Assembly: GCA_965205045.1 (NCBI GenBank)
Contig: OZ242031.1
Coordinates: 3,720,001-3,784,000 of the forward strand
DNA: 64,000 bases
Source of the DNA: UBA6522 sp965205045
GTDB taxonomy: Bacteria > Pseudomonadota > Gammaproteobacteria > Steroidobacterales > Rariloculaceae
Direction: 5' to 3'
Under the pieces are notes generated by a model. It did not search any database. It had not been told where the DNA came from and saw only the letters and a program-made list of their open reading frames with translations. This document shows, in pieces, positions 42,797-50,835 of this stretch (within the stretch, counting starts at the first letter, position 1; each line of letters starts with the position of its first letter). The translations under genes were made by a program, and so were the position numbers.

Positions 42797-43369
42797 ATGA
42801 CCGCGTGGATCAGGACCATCGAGTATCTGGATGCCAGAGGCGCACTTCGTGAACAATACGAACGTGCAAAGACACCTCACGGAACGGTCGACAACGTCAT
42901 GAAGGCGCACTCGCTTCGGCCGCACACGATGCACGGACACGTCGAACTGTATCGAAGCGTGCTGCATCATCCCGACAACACGCTGCCGACTTGGTTTCTT
43001 GAGGTGGTGGCGTCCTGTACAAGCATCTGCAACGACTGTGCATACAGCCTCACGCATCACTTCGCCAATGCCAAACGCCTGCTCGGCGACGACGAGCGGG
43101 CCGATGCCATTCTCGAAGCGCTCCGGGACGGCGCGCCGGAGCGGGTCTTCAAGGGCAAGGAGCTGGAACTGCTGCGCTATGCGGCAAAGCTGACGACCAG
43201 GGTGGGGCAGATGGAACGGCGCGATGTCGACCGCCTGCGCGCATCCGGTTGCAGCGACGGAGAAATTCTGGAGGTCAATCAGGTCGTCGCCTATTTCAAC
43301 TATTCCAATCGCCTGCTGAACGGTCTGGGAGTGACGACGGACGGTGACGAAATTGGCTATTACGACTGA
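42797..43369 (+). CDS. AhpD-like (carboxymuconolactone decarboxylase family) protein
   Basis: From ATG 42797 the protein has 190 residues; an upstream ATG at 42752 or 42767 is possible. It is the peroxidase-related AhpD type: the Glu of FLEVVASCTSICNDCAYSL and the CNDC pair with the following His match the E-x(11)-CxxC-x(3)-H proton-relay motif. Such proteins reduce peroxides or oxidised thiols. The C-terminus has LRASGCSDGEILEVNQVVAYFNYSNR, the typical YxNxxNR end. It may function with the next FAD-dependent gene, 50 bases downstream. Confidence 0.8.
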   Translation: MTAWIRTIEYLDARGALREQYERAKTPHGTVDNVMKAHSLRPHTMHGHVELYRSVLHHPDNTLPTWFLEVVASCTSICNDCAYSLTHHFANAKRLLGDDERADAILEALRDGAPERVFKGKELELLRYAAKLTTRVGQMERRDVDRLRASGCSDGEILEVNQVVAYFNYSNRLLNGLGVTTDGDEIGYYD

Positions 43370-43419
43370 CCAGGACGTCGGCCGGACCCGACCTGACCTC
43401 GCGAGCCGTTGATCAAGCG

Positions 43420-44748
43420 ATGAAGAGCGTCGTAGTCGTCGGCTCCGGTATCGGTGGGCTATCAGCCGCCTACGAACTCCGGAAGGCAGGGTTCGCTGTA
43501 ACGGTGCTCGAGGAAAAGCACCTGCCCGGCGGGCGAATGGCGGAGGAGAAAGTCGGTTCGTTCATGAACATCACCGGCGCCAGCGGGCTGAATCCCTGGT
43601 ATCGCGAGATGTTCGACCTGTGCGATGAACTCGGGCACGGCGACTGCCTGGAAAAGCTCTCGAGCTTCGGGACCGGCACCGCGACGGACGGCAAGGTACA
43701 GTTCCCGATGAGCAACGCGCCGACGCGCTACGAGTTGCTCCGTTCTCCTGTACTGAGCCTGCGATCGAAGCTGCGGCTGGCGACCCTGCTTCCGGATATC
43801 CGCAGGGCACGCCGCCGAGTGGACCCGTGCCTGATTCACACGGCTGCCGATTTCGACGATGAGAGCCTGTCGGAATACCTGACGCGAAAGGTCGGCAGGG
43901 ATTTTCTCGAATTCGTGGTATCGCCTCTGTTCAATGTGGCGCTCGCCTACAACATGGAGCAGTTGTCGAAAGCCGTGTTTCTCGCCAGGGTGGCCCACAT
44001 AACGGAGAGAGATGGCTACTGCTTCCGGGACGGCATCGGCTTTCTGACGCGTACGCTTGCGAGCCGGCTGGACGTTCGACTGAATTCCCGTGTCATCCGC
44101 ATCTCCCGGCCGGACAGCGGAGGCGGCAGGCAAATCCATTTCGACACGCCCGATGGCCAGGAAACAGTCGAGGCGGACATCGCGATCGTGGCCACGCCCG
44201 GTAACCGCGTTTCGCAGATTGTCGGGGACAAGACCCGATGGGAGCAGCGATTCTTCGGCGCCGGCGTTCCGTACTGCCAGTTCGGCATGGTCACGTATGT
44301 GCTGAACCGCGAAGTCGAGAAGGTCCACGGTTTGTATTTCACGCGCGATACGCAGACTCCGTTGAACTTCTACAAGTTCTATCCGGGCGATCCGGACAAG
44401 GACGGCAAGCCGCCGCGTCTCTGGGTCAGCATCGCCGCGGAACGGCTGCAGCATTACATTGCGGAGAACGGCGAGAACCTGGAGGCGTTTGCGACGGAGT
44501 GCATCCGCGAATTGTTTCCGGACATCGACCAGCAGATTCGCGAGACCGTCGTTCAGTACGACGGTTACGTCACCCCGGAATTTCCCACCGGGCAAATCCG
44601 CAGGGTTCGCGAGTTTCTGGCGACCCAGGAAGCCGGTCCCAAGAACATCTACTACGTTGGCGATTACCTGAGCGGGGCCGGAACCGGTTGCTCCTGCGCG
44701 CTCGGCCGCCGCACCGGCCGCCTGATCGCGCGTCACTGGCGGGAGTAA
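43420..44748 (+). CDS. FAD-dependent amine oxidase/protoporphyrinogen oxidase-like oxidoreductase
   Basis: The 442-residue protein starts with the FAD-binding Rossmann motif VVVVGSGIGGLSAAYELR and continues with the VLEEKHLPGGR signature. The C-terminus has the second FAD contact in NIYYVGDYLSGAGTGCSCALG. The middle part is the helical substrate domain. This pattern covers monoamine oxidase, phytoene desaturase and protoporphyrinogen oxidase relatives; the exact substrate is not evident. It follows the AhpD-like gene. Confidence 0.78.
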   Translation: MKSVVVVGSGIGGLSAAYELRKAGFAVTVLEEKHLPGGRMAEEKVGSFMNITGASGLNPWYREMFDLCDELGHGDCLEKLSSFGTGTATDGKVQFPMSNAPTRYELLRSPVLSLRSKLRLATLLPDIRRARRRVDPCLIHTAADFDDESLSEYLTRKVGRDFLEFVVSPLFNVALAYNMEQLSKAVFLARVAHITERDGYCFRDGIGFLTRTLASRLDVRLNSRVIRISRPDSGGGRQIHFDTPDGQETVEADIAIVATPGNRVSQIVGDKTRWEQRFFGAGVPYCQFGMVTYVLNREVEKVHGLYFTRDTQTPLNFYKFYPGDPDKDGKPPRLWVSIAAERLQHYIAENGENLEAFATECIRELFPDIDQQIRETVVQYDGYVTPEFPTGQIRRVREFLATQEAGPKNIYYVGDYLSGAGTGCSCALGRRTGRLIARHWRE

Positions 44749-44837
44749 CGGCGGGCAGCGCGCCGCGTTCGATCACTTGAGGTCGGAGGTCGACGCGCTG
44801 CATGCTAGTGAGCCCCGACCGGAGTCGAACGAAACAC

Positions 44838-45155
44838 ATGGTGCGGGAAATGGCTAACGCACCGCTTGTTCGTCACATGATGGCGGTACTCGCGGCTGGT
44901 TTGATGACCACCTCTGCAAGTGCCCAGGAGCCCCCCGTCGACCTGTCGGGCGTGTGGTGGTACGGCGCACCGGTTCCGCTTCTTCCCGGCGAATCGCCGG
45001 AAGTCGCCAGCATGAGCATGGGCCGAATGGGAACCAGCGCCGGGCCGCTGCTGCTGACCGAGCACGGCCAGGCCCTGATGGCCGAATTCGACCCGGTCGA
45101 CGGTCCCGCCGTCCAGTGCATTCAGTCCGGCCTCGTGCGCACGATCAGCAGCCCC
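44838..45155 (+). pseudogene. N-terminal half of a secreted 'DLSGVW' family protein, truncated
   Basis: From ATG 44838 the frame gives a signal peptide ending at SASAQ, then PPVDLSGVWWYGAP, SAGPLLLTEHGQALMAEF and DGPAVQCIQSGLVR, the N-terminal third of a secreted hypothetical family. The homology ends near 45155; the frame runs on into unrelated residues and stops at 45293. The C-terminal part of such a protein is found at 2470-2658. The copy is not functional as it stands. Confidence 0.65.
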
Positions 45156-45528
45156 TGTAAGCTTTTGGACCCTTGTCTTCATTGGAAGGTGGTTAGGATT
45201 GATCGGGTTGATCTGAGAAAAAACGGTCGCCTTATCGACAACTGGCACGCTATCATGATCGTCTGGCGACTACGTTCGCGGGGAACTTTATAAAGGGCAT
45301 GCTACGGGTTCGCAGTCCAGCGCAAGAGAATGACAGTTCGGAAAACAACTAGTACTCCGTCAACAAGATAATTACGGATAATTGAAATTCGCCACAGCAG
45401 ATAACATGCATCGAATGTGGCAGGTTGTATCCGAAAATATCAGGTGGAAGGTGTACTAGAGCCTCGATTCCAAATTGGCTAGTCTTCCACAAATGGATAC
45501 CAAGCTGACCTTAAGGGGGGTATCGGTG
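45156..45528 (+). other. AT-rich region without a gene
   Basis: About 370 bases, noticeably AT-richer than the surroundings, lie between the truncated secreted gene and the tRNA-Leu fragment. No frame has protein character. It may be a decayed mobile element, but I found no inverted repeats or transposase signal. Confidence 0.45.
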
Positions 45529-45584
45529 TCCTCCGAGGGATGTTTTGCCCGCTACAGCTTTCGCTGCTGCGCCCTTTAACGGCG
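45529..45584 (-). pseudogene. partial copy of tRNA-Leu 3-prime exon and intron 3-prime end
   Basis: These 56 bases match 47502-47558 in the same orientation, including 26 consecutive identical bases. On the minus strand they correspond to the 3-prime end of the group I intron followed by the anticodon-stem side of the 3-prime exon, then the variable arm. The T arm and acceptor are missing. It bounds the ATPase/DUF4276 pair on the left as the intact tRNA-Leu does on the right. Confidence 0.72.
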
Positions 45585-45605
45585 AGTGCGTAAATTGACG
45601 GCCGT

Positions 45606-46193
45606 TTAGCCATTCCCGGAACCTCCATTCATCGCCGCATTCAAGAATCCGCGGAAGCTGGGGCTACGCTGTGCGATAGTAGGTGCATCTAGTTGGCTGG
45701 CAATTTCCTCGGAAACAATGGCTGTGTAGAGCCGACGACCAAGGAGATTTCTCAGATGCGTCTTCGGATTCTGAATTTGGTCTGGATTTGAAGTGTCGAC
45801 TTTGCCAAGCGATTTTTTCAGGTGCGCCTTCAAGTTATCGGCATCCGCAAAATACCAGGCTTCCAAGTGTCGCTGCGCAAAGGCGAAAAGGACATCCGCT
45901 TCAACGTCCTGAATCCGTCCGGGCAGTTTCTCTTGAAAGGGTGCCAATACTTGCTGCGGTTCCTTTGCGTCAACGTCAACGACTACAACGAATTTCTGCG
46001 TTTGCTCGTGCAGGTTTTCATACCATGCCGCTTTGATCAGCTTTTCCGCCATCGGGACATTGAGCGGCCTGTTCCGGGCCGGTATGCGCACGTCGGTGAT
46101 TACAACATCCTGCTCTTGAAGATGCGCCACTAGGTGGGGAAGGACGCGCCGTTCGGTTTCGCCCGAAGCGATGACGATGACTCGTTTGGTCAC
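45606..46193 (-). CDS. DUF4276 (TOPRIM-like) protein partnered with ABC-ATPase
   Basis: The 195-residue protein has the features of a TOPRIM-like fold: an early Glu in ASGETERRVLPHLVAHL and a DxD in VVVVDVDAKEPQQ, then FAFAQRHLEAWYFAD, the conserved stretch of DUF4276. The ATPase gene ends four bases before it starts. The same pairing, an SMC/OLD-like ATPase with a TOPRIM nuclease, is known from defence modules such as PARIS and OLD-type systems, where the ATPase senses invasion and releases the nuclease. That role is inferred for this pair. Confidence 0.72.
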   Translation of the reverse strand: MTKRVIVIASGETERRVLPHLVAHLQEQDVVITDVRIPARNRPLNVPMAEKLIKAAWYENLHEQTQKFVVVVDVDAKEPQQVLAPFQEKLPGRIQDVEADVLFAFAQRHLEAWYFADADNLKAHLKKSLGKVDTSNPDQIQNPKTHLRNLLGRRLYTAIVSEEIASQLDAPTIAQRSPSFRGFLNAAMNGGSGNG

Positions 46194-46197
46194 GTCA

Positions 46198-47328
46198 TCA
46201 TGCTCCGAAACCCTTGGTTTCGTGAAACTCGCCCAGCCCGAAACCGGATTCCTCCAGGGCTTTCATGACGCCTTGAGCGTTATTTTCCGCCATGACCGTC
46301 GTATTGCCGTTAGTTCCGCGGCGCACGACACGGATGGCTGCCGGGTCGCTCACAAAATCGAGTAGCAGTGGAGAGTGCGTTGTCATCATCAACTGCATGC
46401 GGTCTCGCGCGTCGAAAAGGTATTCGACGAATGCCTCCAACGCCCTGGGATGCACGTAGTTTTCCGGTTCCTCGATGCCGATCAGGTTCGCTTCGGGCTG
46501 TGCGTGAAGCGCGGTCATCAACGCCAAAACTCGCAGAGTGCCGCTGGATACTCCCATTTGGTGTACAGGATATTGAAGCCCCGCTTCCGTTTGGACGAAG
46601 TAAAAGCGGTCTTCCGTCTCTCGGGGTTCAATGTTTACCGGAAGACCGACAACTGCCTGCGTCGCCTGAATGATCGAGTTGAACAACTTTGGAGAAGACT
46701 TTTGGACGCTGTACATGGTCTCTCCAAGGTTTCTTCCGTAGGGATCGAATCGACCGGCATCCAGCCCGGCCCAATCGCGCCGAAGCAGAAATGGACTTGG
46801 ATCAAAGAACCCCCACCGGCCAATGAATTCAGCCACGCGCCGGCCGGGGAAGGAGGCGTCGGCCGACGCAGCGGCCAAGGCGCATGCAGTATCCGGCTGT
46901 TTCAGTTCAATTCGTTGGTTGTCGTCTCCTGACCACCACCAACCTTCGCCTTTCCTGGAGTCCAGAAGCGTTGTCGGGGGCATGCCGGATCGCACCTCGT
47001 CCATTTTCTCCTCGACGGAGAAGTCGAATCCATCCCGTACAAGGCGAACCGACCATTCGTAAGTCTTGTTGTCGCCTTCAACGCTCGCGACCATCTCGAC
47101 GACATCGGCGTGTTCGCCTTTCCACGCCAGATGAACGATGCCGCCTCTGGCAAACACCGGCCTGCGGAAATCTCGTGCCTGGACGCCTTCGTGAAGAAAG
47201 CGAAGAGCGTCCAGCAAAGTACTCTTGCCTGACGCGTTGGCACCGATAAAGATGTTCAGATCGGCTAACTCGACAGTTTCCTCGTAGACGCTTCTGTAGC
47301 GTCTGGCTCTGATGGAGGAGAGTCTCAT
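46198..47328 (-). CDS. ABC/RecF-OLD-like AAA ATPase (AAA_21 type)
   Basis: The 376-residue protein begins RLSSIRARRYRSV and shows Walker A FIGANASGKSTLLDALRFL at residues 32-50, a signature-like VSSGTLRVLALMTAL, Walker B LIGIEEPENYVHP, and the MMTTHSPLLLDFV motif. It is the AAA_21 group, related to RecF and OLD. The DUF4276 gene follows four bases downstream. The start is 139 bases from the tRNA-Leu 3-prime end. It is distinct from the DUF3696-type ATPase at 37-38 kb. Confidence 0.82.
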   Translation of the reverse strand: MRLSSIRARRYRSVYEETVELADLNIFIGANASGKSTLLDALRFLHEGVQARDFRRPVFARGGIVHLAWKGEHADVVEMVASVEGDNKTYEWSVRLVRDGFDFSVEEKMDEVRSGMPPTTLLDSRKGEGWWWSGDDNQRIELKQPDTACALAAASADASFPGRRVAEFIGRWGFFDPSPFLLRRDWAGLDAGRFDPYGRNLGETMYSVQKSSPKLFNSIIQATQAVVGLPVNIEPRETEDRFYFVQTEAGLQYPVHQMGVSSGTLRVLALMTALHAQPEANLIGIEEPENYVHPRALEAFVEYLFDARDRMQLMMTTHSPLLLDFVSDPAAIRVVRRGTNGNTTVMAENNAQGVMKALEESGFGLGEFHETKGFGA

Positions 47329-47467
47329 TGGTTGCCGATGATCAAGGGTCCCTGACGAGAGGCAACGATTGTAGCATTCTGCATTTGAAAAGAATCAGCC
47401 TCCAGGATTCGGACATGGCCGCAGTACGGTGCGGAATTGTTCCGGCATTATCGCGCCGCCGTGGCGA

Positions 47468-47793
47468 TGGTGCCCGGGGCCGGACTCGAACCGGCATGGA
47501 GTTGCCTCCGAGGGATTTTCTTACCCGCTACAGCTTTCGCTGCTGCGCCGGCGAACGGCGCATTTGTGGTCTGGACTTTCTCTTTGCCGTACCGCACGCG
47601 AGTACGGGTTAGGCAGGAGCCGTCAAGTCTCTACACTTTCCCCGATCCGGTTGCGGATCGGGGCTTAGCTCGGGATTGCCACCGCCTCCTCGCGCTGAGG
47701 TTTCCCCGAATTTGACTCCATTCAAACAGGCGTTTCCGGCCTGAGTGCTCAATTCGCCAAGTCCCTTGCGTCTACCCATTCCGCCACCCGGGC
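47468..47793 (-). tRNA. tRNA-Leu(UAA) interrupted by a group I intron
   Basis: On the minus strand the 5-prime exon (47793-47759) and 3-prime exon (47519-47468) join to an 87-base tRNA. Acceptor GCCCGGG pairs with CCCGGGC; anticodon stem AGGGA/TCCCT encloses loop CTTAAAA with anticodon TAA; the T loop is TTCGAGT; CCA is encoded. The exons are separated by 239 bases that split the anticodon between its first and second base, the same site as the intron in cyanobacterial and plastid trnL(UAA). Confidence 0.9.
47520..47758 (-). ncRNA. group I self-splicing intron (IC3-like) in tRNA-Leu
   Basis: The 239-base intron starts GGCGAATTGAGC and ends in G after GCGGGTAA. In order it shows group I core elements: TTCGGGGAAACCT (P element), GGCAATCCCGAGCTAAG (Q), a hairpin GCCCCGATCC/GGATCGGGG, GTGTAGAGACTTGACGG (R), and AAAGAGAAAGTCC (S, pairing in P7). 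The AATTGAGC start and the P and Q sequences are close to those of the cyanobacterial trnL(UAA) intron. There is no homing endonuclease reading frame in it. The exon ends with T before the splice site and the intron ends with G, as required. Confidence 0.88.
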
Positions 47794-48000
47794 GCTTCGC
47801 GACGACATTGTATAGCGAAAGAAAACACTCACAAAATAATTGCAGTCAGGCACCTGTTTCGGGGTTTGACATGGGATTGCACCCGGAGCCAGACTTAAGG
47901 GCCATGGGCGCGGCACGGCCGGCCTGCCCCGAAAGCAGGTTGGGCGTACCATGGTGGAGGGAGAAGTACGCGTGGTACGGACTGCACCGAAGGCACCTCG
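47794..48000 (+). other. intergenic region
   Basis: This 207-base stretch between tRNA-Leu and the PAP2 gene holds the promoter of the leftward tRNA and of the phosphatase. No gene is seen. Confidence 0.4.
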
Positions 48001-48567
48001 ATGGTAGAACGAATACGGCCCGCCCTGGCGTGGTTCGATCAGGCGGAAGTCAAGCTCTGCCAGTCGCTGAACAGGATCCGTCAGAGGCCTCTGCTGGGTA
48101 ACCTGTTCCGCTTCGTCAGCCGCATCAGCGACGGCATGTTCTGGTACGGGTTGCTGGCGCTGTTTCCCGTGCTCTACGGTTGGACGGGCGTCTGGGCCAC
48201 CCTGCACATGGGCATTGTCGCCCTGGTCGGCGTCGCTGCCTACAAGCTGCTCAAGCACCTTGCGACCCGCGAGCGCCCCTATATCACCCACGATACCATC
48301 GACCTCGCGGGTGCGCCGCTGGACCGCTACAGCTTCCCCTCGGGGCACACCATGCACGCGGTTGCGTTCACGATGCTGGCTGCCTACCACGTGCCCGCGT
48401 GGCTGTTGCCGCTGGCTGCGTTCGGCGTGCTGGTCGCCCTGTCCCGCGTCGTTCTCGGGCTGCACTATCCCACGGATGTCATTGCCGGCGGGTTGGTGGG
48501 CGGAATCCTGGCGTCGGCCAGTATTGGCGTCGTGGTAATGGTCGGTCGCGTTGTTGGATTGGCCTGA
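48001..48567 (+). CDS. PAP2-superfamily phosphatase, probably undecaprenyl/phosphatidylglycerol phosphate
   Basis: The 188-residue membrane protein has five or six membrane segments and the three PAP2 motifs: KHLATRERP (KxxxxxxRP), SFPSGHTMHA (PSGH) and SRVVLGLHYPTDVIAG (SRxxxxxHxxxD). It removes phosphate from lipid phosphates at the outer face of the inner membrane. It converges on dgkA with six bases between the stops; a lipid-phosphate phosphatase and a diacylglycerol kinase are functionally linked in phospholipid recycling. Confidence 0.85.
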   Translation: MVERIRPALAWFDQAEVKLCQSLNRIRQRPLLGNLFRFVSRISDGMFWYGLLALFPVLYGWTGVWATLHMGIVALVGVAAYKLLKHLATRERPYITHDTIDLAGAPLDRYSFPSGHTMHAVAFTMLAAYHVPAWLLPLAAFGVLVALSRVVLGLHYPTDVIAGGLVGGILASASIGVVVMVGRVVGLA

Positions 48568-48573
48568 CCCAAC

Positions 48574-48960
48574 CTAGGAAAATCGCTCCCAGGCGATCAT
48601 CCCCCAGGTCAGCCAGACCATCACTAGGCTCAGCAGCACCGCCGCAGAGCCGAGATCCTTGGCGAATCCGGACAAACTGTGCGGGTCCGTGCTGACGCGG
48701 TCCACGACCGCTTCGATCGCGCTGTTGATCAGCTCGACGATCAGTACCAACAGCACCGAGCCTACAAGCAATAGCCGTTCAACCGCAGTCGTGCCCAGCC
48801 AAAAAGATCCGGGAATCATGAACACCGCAAACACGGCCTCCTGGCGGAAAGCCGCTTCCTTGCGCCAGCAAGCCCTGAGTCCGTCTACAGAGTAGCGGAA
48901 GGCCCTGGGCCAGCGCCGAATTCCCCGCCTGGGGGGCTCGGTTTGCAACATATCCGTCAT
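48574..48960 (-). CDS. dgkA: diacylglycerol kinase
   Basis: The ATG at 48960 gives 128 residues; an upstream TTG frame is not needed. The small integral membrane kinase has three membrane helices and the active-site stretches EAAFRQEAVFAV and VELINSAIEAVVDRVS, the latter with the conserved Glu and Asp. It phosphorylates diacylglycerol released by membrane-derived oligosaccharide or lipid turnover. The N-terminal PPRRGIRRWPRAF segment is cytosolic. A 22-base tandem repeat lies directly upstream. Confidence 0.88.
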   Translation of the reverse strand: MTDMLQTEPPRRGIRRWPRAFRYSVDGLRACWRKEAAFRQEAVFAVFMIPGSFWLGTTAVERLLLVGSVLLVLIVELINSAIEAVVDRVSTDPHSLSGFAKDLGSAAVLLSLVMVWLTWGMIAWERFS

Positions 48961-48966
48961 AAATCG

Positions 48967-49010
48967 TTCAAGATTCCTCAATCAATCCTTCAAGAATTCT
49001 CAATTAATCC
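48967..49010. repeat. two tandem 22-bp direct repeats upstream of dgkA
   Basis: Bases 48967-48988 and 48989-49010 match at 19 of 22 positions, each beginning TTCAAGA and ending AATCC. They lie six bases before the dgkA start and 150 bases before the lipoprotein gene. The AT-rich content and position suggest operator sites or promoter DNA for one of the two divergent genes. Confidence 0.55.
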
Positions 49011-49162
49011 GTCAACTCTTTTCAACTTGCGGATTCTACTGTGCATCCATGGGTTTTCGGCCTTCAATTGCCGCTTTTCTGGTGATTCCGATGAGGGCCA
49101 GCCCCTGAAATTCACGTTCTATCAGGCACGAAATCTTAACCGTTCAGCAGGAGATTGCATCC

Positions 49163-50830
49163 ATGGAATACAGGCATGTCCTGACTCTGATTGTATTGGC
49201 AGCCGGGCTCGCAGCGTGCGACAGCGGCGACATCATTCTGAGTCCTACCACAGTCGACAACTCCACGTCCACGGACAACTCGTCGACGACGACGGGCGCC
49301 GTGGAGGTCGAGAATCCCTGCGCCAGCTACACGGAAGCCGGCCAGACACTTCAGGGTGAACACACCGACGGCAATTGTGTTTACGACTCGCTGTTCGTGA
49401 GCGATACGCGTCCGATCACCGTCAGCGCCATTACCTTTCCGGCGCTGGATAACGGCGGCATGCACATTTTCGAAGACAGCCTGTACATCGGCGAAGACGT
49501 CGACGCCAACGCCGCCGCCACCGGCAAGCGGATCCCCCAGGAGGGTGAGGGGACGCGTTTGACGATCGCTGCGGACAACACCATGGTTTTCGAGGCTCAG
49601 GACAGCTACGTGCGGGTCGCGCGAGGTTCGCAGATTTTCGCGGAGGGCACGGCTGGTAATCCGATAACCTTTACGTCCAACGAGGACGCTATCCTGGACA
49701 CGGCCACCGAGAGTGACCGCGGCCAGTGGGGCGGACTGCAGATCAACGGCAACGGCCGAACCAACAAGTGCCACGACGGCACAGCGACGGGATCCGGGTC
49801 CGGCGCCAGCGACTTCGACGCGACGTCCAACAACGTCCACAACTGTCACGTCACCGCTGAAGGCCGTCCAGCGACCTATGGAGGCAACAACAATGCCGAA
49901 AACTCCGGTGTGCTGCGCTATGTGGTCATCAAGCACGCAGGCTACGAGGTCGTCGACGGTGACGAGCTCAACGCACTGACCCTGAATGCCGTGGGCAGCG
50001 GCACCACCATCAGCCACGTGCAGACCTACACATCCCAGGACGACGGTTTCGAGATGTTCGGCGGCGCGGTGAACATGGATCACATCGTGGCCGTCAACGT
50101 CGGTGACGACTCCATCGACTACTCCGAGGGCTACAACGGCGACATCCAGTTCGCCGTAGTCGTCCACACCTCCGGCGGCAACCGCTGCATCGAAGGCGAC
50201 AACACCGGCGGGAATCGCGACGACGGTTTCACGCCCACCACCAAATTGCGCATTTCGAATCTGACCTGCGTCACGTCGAACATCGACGAAGGGGCCGGCA
50301 CCAATCCCAGCTCCAAGGGTGACTCGGAAGGGCCGCTCTACCGTGAAGGCACGTTCTTCGAGATGTACAACTCGATCGTCACCTCCAATGCCGACGGCAT
50401 GGCCAGTAATGAGTGCCTGGAGCTGCACGACACGGAAGGCTCCCAAACCGGCGACGCAGCGCTCGACGGAACCAGCCGGGCAAGCAGCAACCTGATCGCC
50501 TGCACCGAACCGGTCAAGACCAATCGGGACAACTTCAATGTGCGCGAGTGGCTGGCCGGCTCGGTGGGTACCGACAACCGGAACGCCAACAACCATGTCA
50601 TCGACAACTTGCCCATGGCCATGCTTCTCGACGGCGGCGTGGGTACCCGCGCCTACAAGACGCTGGGAAGCATTCAGGATTCAACGGGCGCTGCGGTCAC
50701 CGTGACCCTTTTTGACGCATCAGACCTCGGCAGCATTTTCAGGACGCCAACCTACCTCGGCGGCGCAAACAGCGGGGACGACTGGCTGGCTGGCTGGGCC
50801 GTCGGTCTGGATACGCAATTGGTACCGTGA
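49163..50830 (+). CDS. outer-membrane-associated beta-helix lipoprotein
   Basis: The 555-residue protein has a lipoprotein signal with lipobox LAAC (Cys19), then a Thr/Ser-rich linker, then a body of repeated beta strands typical of right-handed parallel beta-helices (GGLQINGNG, GVLRYVVIKHAG, TISHVQTYTSQDDGFEMFGG). Acidic DDGF and DDS motifs recur and may bind calcium. Its TGA overlaps the start of the TonB-dependent receptor gene (GTGA), so the two are coupled and probably form one surface complex that captures a large substrate. The substrate is unknown. Confidence 0.75.
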   Translation: MEYRHVLTLIVLAAGLAACDSGDIILSPTTVDNSTSTDNSSTTTGAVEVENPCASYTEAGQTLQGEHTDGNCVYDSLFVSDTRPITVSAITFPALDNGGMHIFEDSLYIGEDVDANAAATGKRIPQEGEGTRLTIAADNTMVFEAQDSYVRVARGSQIFAEGTAGNPITFTSNEDAILDTATESDRGQWGGLQINGNGRTNKCHDGTATGSGSGASDFDATSNNVHNCHVTAEGRPATYGGNNNAENSGVLRYVVIKHAGYEVVDGDELNALTLNAVGSGTTISHVQTYTSQDDGFEMFGGAVNMDHIVAVNVGDDSIDYSEGYNGDIQFAVVVHTSGGNRCIEGDNTGGNRDDGFTPTTKLRISNLTCVTSNIDEGAGTNPSSKGDSEGPLYREGTFFEMYNSIVTSNADGMASNECLELHDTEGSQTGDAALDGTSRASSNLIACTEPVKTNRDNFNVREWLAGSVGTDNRNANNHVIDNLPMAMLLDGGVGTRAYKTLGSIQDSTGAAVTVTLFDASDLGSIFRTPTYLGGANSGDDWLAGWAVGLDTQLVP

Positions 50831-50835
50831 GCAAC

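Noticed and set aside
45156..45528. Insertion sequence in the AT-rich stretch
   Set aside because: No transposase frame, terminal inverted repeats or target duplication could be found.
47328..47715. Plus-strand open frames over the tRNA-Leu intron
   Set aside because: They translate the complement of the tRNA and the intron and have no protein features.
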